A stretch of DNA of 64,000 nucleotides from Haemophilus influenzae (GTDB lineage Bacteria; Pseudomonadota; Gammaproteobacteria; Enterobacterales; Pasteurellaceae), in the NCBI RefSeq assembly GCF_900475755.1, contig NZ_LS483411.1, forward strand, positions 1,674,001-1,738,000, given 5' to 3'. Within the stretch, counting starts at the first letter, position 1. The number at the start of each line of letters is the position of its first letter. Of the stretch, positions 42,379-54,985 are shown piece after piece. The position numbers and the translations under genes were made by a program. The notes beneath the pieces are model-generated. The model did no database searches. It was given only the letters and a program-made list of their open reading frames with translations, and had not been told where the DNA came from.

Positions 42379-43078
42379 TTGGTTGGCGAGTCTTCCATTT
42401 ATGAGCGAAGAACGAGCTGATTATGTAATCAGCTCGTTTTGGCCTATGTTGGAAGCAGCAATTTTATACACATTGCCATTGGCAGTCATTTCCTTCTTCT
42501 GTGGTTTGCTTATTGCAGTGATTGTTGCTGTTATTCGTACTTTACCTAGCCCTAATTTACCCTTAAAATTGTTACAGGCTTTATGTCGAGTGTATATCTC
42601 TATAATTCGAGGTACACCGATGTTAGTACAAATTTTTATTATTTTTTATGGATTACCTGAAGTCGGTATTACTTTAGAGCCTTTTCCGACAGCGATTATT
42701 GCATTTTCTATTAATATAGGTGCTTATGCAGCAGAGACAGTTCGTGCTTCAATTATTGCTATACCTAAAGGGCAGTGGGAGGCCTCTTATGCGATAGGTA
42801 TGAATTATCGACAAGCATTTATTCGTACAATTATGCCACAGGCTTTACGTATTTCAGTACCATCGCTTTCTAATACTTTTATTAGTACAGTGAAAGACAC
42901 TTCATTAGCTTCTCTTGTTTTAGTGACAGAATTATTCCGTGTCGCACAGAATATTACAGCAGCAAACTATGAATTTATTTTGATTTATAGTGAAGCTGCT
43001 CTGATTTATTGGGTTTTCTGTTTTGTATTGTCTATTGGTCAAATGCGTTTAGAAAAACGCCTTTCTCGTCACTTGTAA
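42362..43078 (+). CDS. tcyB: Cystine/amino-acid ABC transporter permease TcyB
   Basis: Inner-membrane permease of the polar amino-acid type with 5 hydrophobic segments and the EAA loop ([24 protein letters not shown]). The frame opens at a TTG at 42347; the ATG at 42362 overlaps tcyA by 17 bases and is the likelier start, 238 residues. The long polar N-terminus after MILLNN is normal for the group. Confidence 0.9.
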   Translation: MILLNNWLASLPFMSEERADYVISSFWPMLEAAILYTLPLAVISFFCGLLIAVIVAVIRTLPSPNLPLKLLQALCRVYISIIRGTPMLVQIFIIFYGLPEVGITLEPFPTAIIAFSINIGAYAAETVRASIIAIPKGQWEASYAIGMNYRQAFIRTIMPQALRISVPSLSNTFISTVKDTSLASLVLVTELFRVAQNITAANYEFILIYSEAALIYWVFCFVLSIGQMRLEKRLSRHL

Positions 43079-43087
43079 GGATTGTCT

Positions 43088-43855
43088 ATGTTAAAAGTAA
43101 GTAATATTCAGAAAAACTTTAATGGCAATCACGTGTTAAAAGGCATTGATTTTGAAATTAATAAAGGTGAAGTGGTAGCAATTTTAGGTCCCTCTGGTTC
43201 TGGAAAAACCACCTTTTTACGTTGTTTAAACTTGCTTGAACGACCAGAGCAAGGCATTTTAGAATTTGATGATGGTAGCCTAAAAATTGATTTCAGCCAG
43301 AAAATCAGTAAAGTAGATGAATTGAAGTTACGCCGACGTTCGTCAATGGTATTTCAACAATATAATTTATTTCCTCATCGCTCCGCCCTTGAAAATATCA
43401 TGGAAGGAATGGTTGTCGTGCAAAAACAAGATAAGGCTCAAGCTCGTGAAAAAGCCCTTAGCTTGCTAGAAAAAGTAGGGCTTAAAAATAAAGTGGATTT
43501 ATTTCCATCTCAACTTTCTGGTGGGCAGCAACAGCGAGTTGGGATTGCTCGAGCCCTTGCGGTAAAACCTGATATTATTTTATTAGATGAACCAACATCG
43601 GCTTTAGATCCTGAATTAGTGGGCGAGGTGTTGCAAATTCTTAAAATACTCGCACAAGAAGGCTGGACAATGATTATTGTTACTCACGAAATGCAGTTTG
43701 CTAAAGATGTTGCAGATCGTGTGATTTTGATGGCAGATGGGTATATTGTGGAACAAAATAGCGCAGATAAATTCTTTGCTTATCCACAACAGGAACGAAC
43801 TAAGCAGTTTTTATTACAAGCCAACATACCGCTTGAGTTGGATTATTGTATTTAA
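43088..43855 (+). CDS. tcyC: Cystine/amino-acid ABC transporter ATPase TcyC
   Basis: ATPase of the amino-acid importer. Walker A GPSGSGKTT, signature LSGGQQQRVGIARA, Walker B IILLDEPTSALDPEL. Start chosen at ATG 43088 with AAGGA 7 bases before, 255 residues. Its stop is inside a USS (43855), with no clear terminator. Confidence 0.92.
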   Translation: MLKVSNIQKNFNGNHVLKGIDFEINKGEVVAILGPSGSGKTTFLRCLNLLERPEQGILEFDDGSLKIDFSQKISKVDELKLRRRSSMVFQQYNLFPHRSALENIMEGMVVVQKQDKAQAREKALSLLEKVGLKNKVDLFPSQLSGGQQQRVGIARALAVKPDIILLDEPTSALDPELVGEVLQILKILAQEGWTMIIVTHEMQFAKDVADRVILMADGYIVEQNSADKFFAYPQQERTKQFLLQANIPLELDYCI

Positions 43856-43921
43856 AGTGCGGTGAATTTTTAGAGAGTTTCTCAAAATTCATTCAATAAT
43901 GGATTGCTTGGAATTTGATAG

Positions 43922-43943
43922 AAATGTGATGAATTTCACAAGT
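43922..43943. promoter_or_regulatory. CRP-cAMP site upstream of pnuC
   Basis: TGTGA-TGAATT-TCACA is a perfect match to the CRP core (43925-43940), with AAA and AGT at the outer ends. Its centre is about 98 bases before the pnuC ATG, in a 175-base gap after tcyC. It predicts catabolite control of nicotinamide riboside uptake. Confidence 0.82.
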
Positions 43944-44030
43944 TTAGAATTAAATTGCTCTGAATCTTTACATTACAAAAACACAATGCAATAATGTTTA
44001 CATTAAAACTTAAGTCAATAGGAGTAAATA

Positions 44031-44711
44031 ATGACTTTGGCAGAACGTTTAAAACAAGAATTTGTTTCTGGTTGGAAACCTTTTGAGGTGGTTTGGCTTG
44101 TGCTTTTTATCATCGCGCAAATTTGGGCTTATGTACAAACACCTGATTCTTGGTTAGCAATGATTTCTGGCATTTCGGGTATTTTGTGTGTGGTATTGGT
44201 AAGTAAAGGCAAAATCAGTAATTATTTCTTTGGATTAATTTTTGCTTACACTTATTTTTATGTTGCTTGGGGATCGAATTTCTTAGGTGAAATGAACACC
44301 GTACTTTACGTATATTTACCATCTCAATTTATTGGTTACTTTATGTGGAAAGCCAACATGCAAAATAGCGATGGTGGAGAAAGTGTAATTGCAAAAGCTT
44401 TAACTGTTAAAGGTTGGATTACATTAATTGTTACAACTACAGTTGGAACTTTACTTTTTGTTCAGGCATTGCAAGCAGCTGGCGGTAGTTCAACTGGTTT
44501 AGATGGACTAACTACAATTATTACGGTTGCTGCACAGATTTTAATGATTTTGCGTTATCGTGAACAATGGCTGTTATGGATTGGATTAAATGTTCTTTCT
44601 ATTTTCCTTTGGGCAGAAACACCAGCCATCTACTTAATGTATTCAGCTTACTTACTTAACTCGTTATATGGTTATTATAACTGGACGAAATTAGTTAAGC
44701 GTACTAACTAA
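44031..44711 (+). CDS. pnuC: Nicotinamide riboside transporter PnuC
   Basis: Imports nicotinamide riboside; H. influenzae cannot make NAD from scratch, so this is central to its growth-factor V need. 226 residues with about seven hydrophobic segments and the PnuC patterns WLAMISGISGILCVVLVSKGKISNYFFGL and WLLWIGLNVLSIFLW. GGAG ribosome site. Preceded by a perfect CRP site and followed by a strong terminator. Confidence 0.94.
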   Translation: MTLAERLKQEFVSGWKPFEVVWLVLFIIAQIWAYVQTPDSWLAMISGISGILCVVLVSKGKISNYFFGLIFAYTYFYVAWGSNFLGEMNTVLYVYLPSQFIGYFMWKANMQNSDGGESVIAKALTVKGWITLIVTTTVGTLLFVQALQAAGGSSTGLDGLTTIITVAAQILMILRYREQWLLWIGLNVLSIFLWAETPAIYLMYSAYLLNSLYGYYNWTKLVKRTN

Positions 44712-44737
44712 AAATATAAAAACAGTAAATAGCTTAT

Positions 44738-44780
44738 AAAAAATCCCCGTTAAATGATGAATTTAACGGGGATTTTTTTA
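44738..44780. terminator. Bidirectional terminator between pnuC and pyrG
   Basis: AAATCCCCGTTAAAT (44741-44755) and its complement (44761-44775) form a 15-base stem with A and T runs on both sides, between convergent genes. Confidence 0.9.
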
Positions 44781-44857
44781 CTTCAAAAACATCAAGTTAT
44801 ATCATAACCAAATAAAAATATTTCATTTTTTTACCGCACTTATTGCAGAACCAAGAA

Positions 44858-47146
<2,289 letters not shown>

Positions 47147-48712
47147 ATGTTAGACGTTGTTGATCTTTCTCGCTTGCAGTTTGCTTTAACTGCGTTGTAT
47201 CACTTCATTTTCGTGCCGCTAACATTGGGTTTATCCTTTATTCTTGTAATTATGGAAACTATTTATGTGGCGACAGGTAAAGAAGTTTATAAAGATATGA
47301 CAAAATTTTGGGGAAAGTTATTTGGCATTAACTTTGCCCTTGGGGTGACCACCGGTATTATTATGGAATTCCAATTTGGTACTAACTGGTCTTATTATTC
47401 TCATTACGTCGGGGATATTTTTGGTGCGCCACTTGCTATTGAAGCGTTACTTGCTTTCTTCTTAGAATCAACTTTTGTGGGATTATTCTTCTTCGGTTGG
47501 GATCGTTTATCAAAAGGAAAACACTTATTAGCAACTTATTGTGTGGCTTTCGGTTCTAATTTATCTGCAATGTGGATTTTGGTCGCAAATGGCTGGATGC
47601 AAGCACCAACAGGTTCAGAATTTAATTTTGAAACTGTACGTATGGAAATGACTAACTTCTTAGATCTTTGGTTAAATCCTGTTGCGCAAAGTAAATTCTT
47701 ACACACTCTTTCCGCAGGTTATGTGACAGGCGCATTTTTTGTTTTAGCAATTAGCTCATATTTTTTACTAAAAGGTCGTGATTTTGAATTTGCAAAACGT
47801 TCTTTCTCTGTAGCAGCGACTTTTGGATTTATCGCCTCTATTGCAGTACTAATTCTAGGTGATGAATCTGGTTATGATATTGGTAAAGCACAGCCTGTAA
47901 AATTAGCCGCAATGGAAGCTGAATTTGAAACTCACGCAGCACCTGCCCCATTCCACCCTATTGCAATTCCAAATACGGCTGAAATGAAAAATGATTTTGC
48001 GATTGAAATTCCTTATCTTGGTGGTGTAATAGCAACTCGTTCAATTGATAAAGAAATTACAGGTCTAAAAGATCTTCAAGCATTAAATGAAACTCGTGTG
48101 CGTAGTGGTATCCGTGCTTATGAATTATTTACTCAACTACGGGCTGAGAAAAAAGCGAATGGTCAAGTTAATGAAGAAACCAAAGCACAATTTAATGAAG
48201 TTAAAAAAGATCTTGGTTTCGGTTTATTATTAAAACGCTATACAAACAATGTTGTTGATGCGACTGAAGAACAAATTAAACAAGCTGCTCGTGATACTAT
48301 TCCAAATGTAGGTCCTAACTTCTGGGCATTTCGTGCGATGCTTGCAGCTGGTGGTTTAATTGCTTTACTTACATTCGGTGCATTTGTTCAAAATTTACGT
48401 AATAAAGTAACTCAAATTCCATTATTGTTAAAAGTTCTTTTATGGGGCTTGCCATTACCTTGGATTGCCATTGAGTGCGGCTGGTTCTTAGCCGAATATG
48501 GTCGTCAGCCTTGGGCTATTTACGAGATCTTACCTGTTGGTGTATCTGCTTCTAATTTAAGCACAGGCGATTTATGGTTCTCTATTGGTTTAATTTGTGC
48601 GCTTTATCTTGCGTTCATTATTGTTGAGATGTATTTGATGTTTAAATATGCGCGTTTAGGTCCAAGTGCATTAAAAACCGGCAAATACTACTTTGAACAA
48701 TCAACTAAATAA
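47147..48712 (+). CDS. cydA: Cytochrome bd oxidase subunit I
   Basis: Quinol oxidase with high oxygen affinity; carries haems b558, b595 and d. 521 residues, with the haem histidine in [11 protein letters not shown] and the [17 protein letters not shown] segment. The long Q loop (about 250-340, [11 protein letters not shown] ... IGVIATRS) fits the long form of E. coli CydA. The frame opens at 47099, but the ATG at 47147 has a GGAG site and matches the family start, so it is chosen. First of cydABX. Confidence 0.94.
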   Translation: MLDVVDLSRLQFALTALYHFIFVPLTLGLSFILVIMETIYVATGKEVYKDMTKFWGKLFGINFALGVTTGIIMEFQFGTNWSYYSHYVGDIFGAPLAIEALLAFFLESTFVGLFFFGWDRLSKGKHLLATYCVAFGSNLSAMWILVANGWMQAPTGSEFNFETVRMEMTNFLDLWLNPVAQSKFLHTLSAGYVTGAFFVLAISSYFLLKGRDFEFAKRSFSVAATFGFIASIAVLILGDESGYDIGKAQPVKLAAMEAEFETHAAPAPFHPIAIPNTAEMKNDFAIEIPYLGGVIATRSIDKEITGLKDLQALNETRVRSGIRAYELFTQLRAEKKANGQVNEETKAQFNEVKKDLGFGLLLKRYTNNVVDATEEQIKQAARDTIPNVGPNFWAFRAMLAAGGLIALLTFGAFVQNLRNKVTQIPLLLKVLLWGLPLPWIAIECGWFLAEYGRQPWAIYEILPVGVSASNLSTGDLWFSIGLICALYLAFIIVEMYLMFKYARLGPSALKTGKYYFEQSTK

Positions 48713-48726
48713 GCAGGAGATAAATT

Positions 48727-49863
48727 ATGATTGATTATGAATTTCTACGTTTTATTTGGTGGGTGTTAGTTGTTGTATTATTGATTGGTTTCTCTGTAAC
48801 TGATGGATTTGATATGGGCGTGACCGCACTTTTACCAGTAATAGGTAAAAAAGAAGTGGAACGCCGCATTATGATCAACACTATTGCTCCCCATTGGGAT
48901 GGTAACCAAGTTTGGTTATTAACTGCAGGCGGTGCGGTATTTGCTGCGTGGCCAATTGTATATGCAGTATCCTTCTCTGGTTTCTACATTGCATTAGTAT
49001 TAGTCTTGGCAGCGTTATTCTTACGCCCATTGGGTTTTGAATATCGTGCAAAAATTGATAATCCAACTTGGCGTTCTGTTTGGGACTGGGGATTATTCGC
49101 AGGTGGTTTTGTACCAGCATTAGTATTTGGCGTGGCTTTTGGTAATTTATTACAAGGTGTTCCATTCCATTTTAACGAATTGACTCAAGTAACTTATACA
49201 GGTTCATTCTTTGAGCTATTAAATCCATTTGCATTATTATGTGGTGTTATTAGCTTATCAATGCTTGTGACTCATGGCGCAAACTGGTTGCAAATGAAAA
49301 CCACTGAAGTCTTACGTGATCGAGCTCGTTCAGTAAGTCAAATTGGTTCTATTGTGACTTTAATTGCATTCGTATTAGCTGGCGTATGGTTATATTCTAA
49401 AGATGGTTATGTAGTTACTAGCACTATCGATCATTTCGCTCCATCGTCTCCAATGAATAAAGAAGTTGCTGTAGAAACTGGTGCGTGGTTTAGAAATTTC
49501 AATGAAATGCCAATTCTTTGGATTTTCCCTGCGTTAGCTGTAGTTGCTGCATTATTAAATGCTGCATTTTCTAAAGCGAATCGTTGTGGTTTTGCATTTT
49601 TCTTCTCTGCATTAACAATGGCTGGTGTGATTATTACTGCAGCAGTATCAATGTTCCCATTTGTGATGCCTTCAAGTTCACATCCTGAACAAAGTTTATT
49701 AATGTGGGATTCAACTTCAAGTGAATTAACATTAACATTAATGCTGATTTTTGCAGTTGTTTTTGTGGTCATTGCCTTAGCTTATACTATTTGGTCTTAC
49801 TCAAAAATGTTTGGTCGTTTAGATGCTAATTTCATTGATAAAAATAAACACTCATTATACTAA
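48727..49863 (+). CDS. cydB: Cytochrome bd oxidase subunit II
   Basis: Structural partner of CydA. 378 residues, eight or nine hydrophobic segments, with SVTDGFDMGVTALLP and TIAPHWDGNQVWLLTAGGAVFAAWP, both diagnostic for CydB. AGGAG site 8 bases ahead. Followed 11 bases later by cydX. Confidence 0.95.
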   Translation: MIDYEFLRFIWWVLVVVLLIGFSVTDGFDMGVTALLPVIGKKEVERRIMINTIAPHWDGNQVWLLTAGGAVFAAWPIVYAVSFSGFYIALVLVLAALFLRPLGFEYRAKIDNPTWRSVWDWGLFAGGFVPALVFGVAFGNLLQGVPFHFNELTQVTYTGSFFELLNPFALLCGVISLSMLVTHGANWLQMKTTEVLRDRARSVSQIGSIVTLIAFVLAGVWLYSKDGYVVTSTIDHFAPSSPMNKEVAVETGAWFRNFNEMPILWIFPALAVVAALLNAAFSKANRCGFAFFFSALTMAGVIITAAVSMFPFVMPSSSHPEQSLLMWDSTSSELTLTLMLIFAVVFVVIALAYTIWSYSKMFGRLDANFIDKNKHSLY

Positions 49864-49874
49864 GGAGAAATAGA

Positions 49875-49973
49875 ATGTTATATGCGATTTGGGTAGTGGG
49901 TGTATTGTTTGCAATTTGGGCTAGTGCGAAATGCACCATCAATAAAGAAAAAAAAGGTAAATTTGAAGAATAA
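49875..49973 (+). CDS. cydX: Cytochrome bd small subunit CydX
   Basis: A 32-residue single-span membrane protein, too short for ordinary ORF lists. It reads MLYAIWVVGVLFAIWASAKC then a charged tail (TINKEKKGKFEE). AAGGAG site 6 bases before the ATG, and it is 11 bases after cydB, where CydX (needed for stable bd oxidase) always lies. It is a little shorter than the E. coli protein and has a cysteine at residue 20. Confidence 0.85.
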   Translation: MLYAIWVVGVLFAIWASAKCTINKEKKGKFEE

Positions 49974-50000
49974 ATTATTCAAGAATTTTACTAACTAAAT

Positions 50001-50027
50001 AAAAGGGTTCATTATGAACCCTTTTTA
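50001..50027 (+). terminator. Terminator of cydABX
   Basis: AAAAGGGTTCAT and ATGAACCCTTTTT pair over a single-base centre, with a T tail, 28 bases after the cydX stop. Confidence 0.88.
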
Positions 50028-50127
50028 ACTTCCCTATTCATCTTTTTCTCAACAACAATGGAAAATAATTTTACGAATTTCTATGCTAGAATATTTATCA
50101 AAATTTCCATTTTTTTAACCGCACTTT

Positions 50128-50580
50128 ATGACATTACAATTCAATACTATTGCTCTATTACTAGTTATACTTCTTATTCTTGGCGTATTAAGCAACAATA
50201 GCACAATTACCATCTCTGCCGCTGTATTACTTATTATGCAGCAAACTTTTTTATCTTCTCACATTCCTTTGCTCGAAAAATATGGCGTTAAAATTGGTAT
50301 CATTATTTTAACCATTGGGGTTTTAAGCCCCTTAGTTTCAGGGAAAATTCAGTTGCCTGATTTATCAGGTTTTCTTAGTTGGAAAATGGCTCTTTCTATT
50401 GCAGTTGGAGTGCTTGTGGCATGGCTTGCTGGCAAAGGTGTGCCTTTAATGGGCGAACAACCGATTTTAGTCACTGGCTTGCTTATCGGCACAATTATTG
50501 GTGTAGCATTTTTGGGTGGAATTCCTGTTGGTCCCCTTATTGCTGCAGGGATATTAGCTTTATTTTTAGGGAAAATTTAA
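50128..50580 (+). CDS. DUF441 (UPF0756/YeaL) membrane protein
   Basis: 150-residue inner-membrane protein with four or five hydrophobic segments, matching DUF441 ([21 protein letters not shown], then [11 protein letters not shown] and [18 protein letters not shown]). Function unknown. A USS lies just upstream at 50118. It abuts the next gene and hrpA, suggesting one transcript. Confidence 0.85.
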   Translation: MTLQFNTIALLLVILLILGVLSNNSTITISAAVLLIMQQTFLSSHIPLLEKYGVKIGIIILTIGVLSPLVSGKIQLPDLSGFLSWKMALSIAVGVLVAWLAGKGVPLMGEQPILVTGLLIGTIIGVAFLGGIPVGPLIAAGILALFLGKI

Positions 50581-50970
50581 ATGAAAAACAAATGGTTATT
50601 TATCGCGGGATTAAGCGGTTTTTTATGTGTGACAATTGGTGCTTTTGCGGCACATGGATTAAGTAAAGTTTTAGAACCTAAAGAATTAGCGTGGGTTGAA
50701 ACTGGTGTGAAATATCAAATGTTCCACACCATTGCGATTTTAGCGATTGGCATTTTGCAATTATGCCGTGAAGCATTGGTTACAAACAAAATGGCTAATT
50801 TTGCTGCAGGGGCTTGGACGTACGGCATCCTTCTTTTTAGTGGCAGCCTTTATGTACTTACGCTTGGTGCAGGCAAGTTCCTAGTTTGGGTAACACCAAT
50901 TGGCGGAACGTTATTTTTAATTGGTTGGCTTTGCTTGGCTTACGGTGGTTTTAAAAGTAAATCAGTATGA
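50581..50970 (+). CDS. DUF423 (UPF0382/YgdD) membrane protein
   Basis: 129-residue membrane protein with about four segments. The starting pattern LSGFLCVTIGAFAAHGLSKVLEP and the LFSGSLYVLTLG stretch identify DUF423, of unknown role. It starts directly at the stop of the previous gene and its stop overlaps the hrpA start (ATGA). Confidence 0.86.
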   Translation: MKNKWLFIAGLSGFLCVTIGAFAAHGLSKVLEPKELAWVETGVKYQMFHTIAILAIGILQLCREALVTNKMANFAAGAWTYGILLFSGSLYVLTLGAGKFLVWVTPIGGTLFLIGWLCLAYGGFKSKSV

Positions 50971-53900
50971 AGAACAAATCAGTCAAACGTGAATTAAATC
51001 CGATACAACAATCTCTCTTTTCAAAACTCAACGATATTATGCTGGTGGATCAACGCCGTTTATCTGCCCGCATCCATGGCATCGGTAAGATTAAAAACCT
51101 AGAGGCACAACAAGCCGTTGCAGATGAAATCCAACAGCAAATTGAACAAGCAAGATTACGTGTAGAACAACGGAAAAGTGCGGTGCAAAATCCCATCATT
51201 TTTCCAGAAAGCCTACCTGTTAGCCAACGCAAAGCAGATATTCAAAAACTGCTTTCTGAACATCAGGTCATTGTGGTGGCAGGGGAAACTGGTTCAGGTA
51301 AAACCACTCAATTGCCGAAAATGTGTTTGGAATTAGGTTTCGGAAATTTGGGCATGATTGGTCATACTCAACCACGCCGTATTGCCGCTCGTTCGGTGGC
51401 GGCACGTATTGCGGAAGAACTGAAAACGGATCTTGGCGGTTTAGTTGGTTATAAGGTTCGTTTTAACAATCAAATTAGTGATGATACACAAATTAAATTG
51501 ATGACTGACGGGATCCTGTTAGCGGAAATTCAAAACGATCGTTTTCTCAATCAATATTCTTGTTTGATTATCGATGAAGCCCATGAACGTAGCCTAAACA
51601 ACGATTTTATTCTCGGTTATCTGAAACAGCTTTTACCACGTCGTCGTGATTTAAAACTTATCATCACGTCTGCGACCATTGATGTGGAACGTTTTTCCAA
51701 ACATTTCAATAATGCACCGATCATTGAAGTGTCAGGCAGAACCTATCCTGTGGAAGTGCGTTATCGTCCTATTGCAGAGAAAGATAATCAAGATCAGCTA
51801 CAAGGTATTCTCAATGCGGTGGATGAACTGCAAGCAGAAGGTCGAGGCGATATCTTGATCTTTATGAACGGAGAGCGTGAAATTCGTGATACCGCCGAAG
51901 CTTTACAAAAACAAAATCTAAAACACACGGAAATTCTACCGCTCTTTGCTCGATTGTCTGCGCAAGAACAAAATAAAATTTTCCATCCAAGCGGTTTAAA
52001 TCGCATTGTATTGGCGACCAACGTCGCAGAAACCTCATTGACCGTACCTGGCATTAAATATGTAATTGACCCAGGTACAGCGCGCATTTCCCGTTATAGC
52101 TATCGCACCAAAGTACAACGTTTACCGATTGAACCTATTTCACAGGCATCGGCTAATCAGCGTAAAGGTCGTTGTGGTCGTGTGAGTGAAGGGATTTGTA
52201 TCCGTTTATATTCGGAAGAAGATTTTAATTCTCGTCCGGAGTTTACCGATCCTGAAATTTTACGCACCAATTTAGCCTCCGTTATTTTGCAAATGACAGC
52301 ATTGGGTTTGGATGATATTGAAGCGTTCCCATTTGTTGATGCACCAGATAAACGCCATATTCAAGATGGGATAAAACTGTTGGAAGAATTAGGTGCGTTT
52401 GAAATGGTTCGCACCAAAAAAGCAGGCAAAAAACGTCAATTAACGGCTGCTGGTCGTCAATTATCGCAGCTCCCTGTTGATCCGCGCCTTGCCAAAATGC
52501 TCCTAAGTGCGGTCAATTTTGGCAGCGTTTATGAAATGATGATCATCGTTTCTGCGTTATCCATTCAAGATCCGCGTGAACGCCCACAAGAAACACAACA
52601 AGCTTCCGATGAAAAACATCGCCGTTTTGCCGATAAAAAATCAGATTTCTTGGCGTTTTTAAATCTTTGGCGTTATGTACAAGAACAACAAAAAGAATTG
52701 AGTAAAAACCAATTCCGTCGTCAATGCCAAAAGGATTTCTTAAATTATTTACGTATTCGCGAATGGCAGGATATTTATCATCAAATTCGCTTAACCGTGC
52801 GTGAAATGGGCTTACCGATTAATTCCGAAAAAGCAGAATATCAGCAAATTCATACCGCACTTTTAAGTGGCTTGCTTTCTCATATCGGCTTAAAAGAAGC
52901 AGAGAAACAACAATATCTCGGCGCCCGCAATGCGCATTTTGCGATTTTCCCTAATTCCGTGCTTTTCAAAAAACAACCGAAATGGGTAATGGCAGCAGAA
53001 TTAGTGGAAACTTCCAAACTTTGGGGGCGTATGGTGGCGGAAATTGAGCCAGAATGGATTGAGCCTCTCGCCGAGCATCTAATTAAAAAATCCTATTCTG
53101 AACCGTGTTGGTCGAAATCTCGTGGTGCCGTGATTGCAGATGAAAAAGTCACGCTTTACGGTGTGCCGATTGTGGCTGCACGACCAGTGAATTACGGTGC
53201 TATTGATCCAAGGGTAAGCCGTGAGATCTTTATTCAATCTGCCTTGGTGGAAGGGGATTGGAATACCAAACATAAATTCTTCAAAGAAAATCAACGACTC
53301 CTTCGAGAAGTAGAGGAATTGGAGCACAAAAGCCGCCGCGATATTTTGGTGGATGACCGCACGCTTTTTGAATTTTACGATCAGCGTATTGGTACGGAAG
53401 TGGTTTCCCAAAAACATTTTGATACCTGGTGGAAAAAGGCGCAGCAAAAAGATCCTGAATTGCTTAATTTTGAACGCTCATTCTTGATTAATGATGATGC
53501 GGAACAAGTGAGCAAGCTGGATTTTCCGAATTTTTGGCATCAAGGCAATTTGAAACTCAAACTGACGTATCAATTTGAACCAGGCACCGATGCAGATGGG
53601 GTGACCGTGCATATTCCATTGCCATTGCTTAACCAAGTGGAAATGACCGGCTTTGACTGGCAAATTCCAGGCTTGCGTGAAGAATTGGTGATTGCGTTGA
53701 TTAAATCTCTGCCGAAATCTTATCGCCGTAACTTCGTGCCTGCACCTAATTATGCCCAAGCTTTTTTAAGTCGAGCCGTGCCGTTGGAAAAACCACTATT
53801 GGATACGCTAATTTATGAATTGCGTCGTATGACAGGCGTTACCGTTGAGGCGGAACAGTGGAATTGGGAACAAATTCCAAGCCATTTAAAAATGACATTT

Positions 53901-54878
53901 CGCGTGGTAGATGAAAACGGCAAGAAAATCGCGGAATCCATGAATTTGGATGAGCTGAAATTCAACTTAAAAGATCGTGTACAAGAAAGCATTTCTGCTG
54001 TGGCAGATGATGGTATTGAGCAAAGCGGGCTGCATATTTGGAGCTTCGCCGAGCTGCCGCAATGTTATGAACAAAAACAGCGCGGTTTCAGTGTGAAAGC
54101 CTTTCCTGCCATCGTAGATGAAAAAGATGCCGTAGGTATCAAACTGTTTGAAACGGAATTTGAACAAGCGGTGGCAATGCAACAAGGTTTACGTCGCTTG
54201 TTATTGCTCAATGTGCCGTCACCGATTAAATATCTGCACGAAAAACTGCCGAATAAAGCCAAATTGGGTCTGTATTTTACCCCGTTCGGTCGTGTCTTAG
54301 ATTTGATTGATGACTGTATCGCTTGTGCCGTGGATAAACTGATTACCGATTTTGGCGGCTTTGTTTGGGATGAAGCTGGCTTTGAAAAATTGCGTGATTT
54401 TGTACGAGAAAACCTTAACCAAGTGACTGTGGATATTGCGCAGAAAGTGGAGCAGATTCTCACTCTCACTTACCAACTTAACCAACGCCTTAAAGGCAAA
54501 ATGGATTTCACGATGGCATTTGCATTATCCGACATCAAATCGCAACTTGCAGGTTTGGTGTATCAAGGTTTTGTGCAAAAGAGCAGTTATGATCGCCTAC
54601 CAGATTTACAACGTTATCTGCAAGCCGTTGATAAACGTATTGATAAGTTGGCTCAAGATGTAAACCGTGATCGTGCTGCGATGTTACGCGTAGAGCAAGT
54701 ACAACAGGCTTACCAACAATTACTGGCTAAACTGCCAAAATCTAAACCTATTTCCGATGAAGTAGCAGAAATTCGCTATATGATCGAGGAATTGCGCGTA
54801 AGTTTATTTGCACAACAATTAGGTACGAAATATCAAATATCAGATAAAAGAATAGCAAATATTATTAGTCAATACTAA
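50967..54878 (+). CDS. hrpA: ATP-dependent RNA helicase HrpA
   Basis: DEAH-box helicase of the family that acts on structured RNA and stalled ribosomes. Motif I GETGSGKTT (from residue 106), motif Ia TQPRRIAARS, motif II IDEAHERS, SAT (motif III), motif V VATNVAETSLTVPGIKYVID and motif VI QRKGRCGRV, then helicase-associated and OB-fold domains and the long DUF3418 C-terminal part. 1303 residues is full length. Several USS are inside (51176, 52505, 52854). Base composition appears slightly richer in G+C than neighbours, but I did not measure it. Confidence 0.95.
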   Translation: MKNKSVKRELNPIQQSLFSKLNDIMLVDQRRLSARIHGIGKIKNLEAQQAVADEIQQQIEQARLRVEQRKSAVQNPIIFPESLPVSQRKADIQKLLSEHQVIVVAGETGSGKTTQLPKMCLELGFGNLGMIGHTQPRRIAARSVAARIAEELKTDLGGLVGYKVRFNNQISDDTQIKLMTDGILLAEIQNDRFLNQYSCLIIDEAHERSLNNDFILGYLKQLLPRRRDLKLIITSATIDVERFSKHFNNAPIIEVSGRTYPVEVRYRPIAEKDNQDQLQGILNAVDELQAEGRGDILIFMNGEREIRDTAEALQKQNLKHTEILPLFARLSAQEQNKIFHPSGLNRIVLATNVAETSLTVPGIKYVIDPGTARISRYSYRTKVQRLPIEPISQASANQRKGRCGRVSEGICIRLYSEEDFNSRPEFTDPEILRTNLASVILQMTALGLDDIEAFPFVDAPDKRHIQDGIKLLEELGAFEMVRTKKAGKKRQLTAAGRQLSQLPVDPRLAKMLLSAVNFGSVYEMMIIVSALSIQDPRERPQETQQASDEKHRRFADKKSDFLAFLNLWRYVQEQQKELSKNQFRRQCQKDFLNYLRIREWQDIYHQIRLTVREMGLPINSEKAEYQQIHTALLSGLLSHIGLKEAEKQQYLGARNAHFAIFPNSVLFKKQPKWVMAAELVETSKLWGRMVAEIEPEWIEPLAEHLIKKSYSEPCWSKSRGAVIADEKVTLYGVPIVAARPVNYGAIDPRVSREIFIQSALVEGDWNTKHKFFKENQRLLREVEELEHKSRRDILVDDRTLFEFYDQRIGTEVVSQKHFDTWWKKAQQKDPELLNFERSFLINDDAEQVSKLDFPNFWHQGNLKLKLTYQFEPGTDADGVTVHIPLPLLNQVEMTGFDWQIPGLREELVIALIKSLPKSYRRNFVPAPNYAQAFLSRAVPLEKPLLDTLIYELRRMTGVTVEAEQWNWEQIPSHLKMTFRVVDENGKKIAESMNLDELKFNLKDRVQESISAVADDGIEQSGLHIWSFAELPQCYEQKQRGFSVKAFPAIVDEKDAVGIKLFETEFEQAVAMQQGLRRLLLLNVPSPIKYLHEKLPNKAKLGLYFTPFGRVLDLIDDCIACAVDKLITDFGGFVWDEAGFEKLRDFVRENLNQVTVDIAQKVEQILTLTYQLNQRLKGKMDFTMAFALSDIKSQLAGLVYQGFVQKSSYDRLPDLQRYLQAVDKRIDKLAQDVNRDRAAMLRVEQVQQAYQQLLAKLPKSKPISDEVAEIRYMIEELRVSLFAQQLGTKYQISDKRIANIISQY

Positions 54879-54895
54879 TGATAATAATACTCAAA

Positions 54896-54924
54896 ATTAA
54901 GGCGGTTTTATACCGCCTTAATTT
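54896..54924 (+). terminator. Terminator of hrpA
   Basis: AATTAAGGCGGT and ACCGCCTTAATT are perfect inverse repeats around TTTAT, just after the hrpA stop. Confidence 0.85.
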
Positions 54925-54971
54925 ATTCAAAACAACAATATACCTCTTTTTTGGTATTTTAAAAGATAAGC

Positions 54972-54985
54972 TTGATCAAGCTCAA
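54972..54985. promoter_or_regulatory. FNR-like site of the nrfABCD promoter
   Basis: TTGAT-CAAG-CTCAA matches the FNR consensus at nine of ten bases. Its centre lies about 38 bases before a probable transcription start, using a TAGAAA at 55004-55009 as -10, which is near the class II spacing for FNR activation. Known biology predicts that nitrite reductase is switched on without oxygen. Confidence 0.65.

Noticed and set aside
54065-54469. Open frame opposite hrpA
   Set aside because: Antisense shadow of a long conserved gene.
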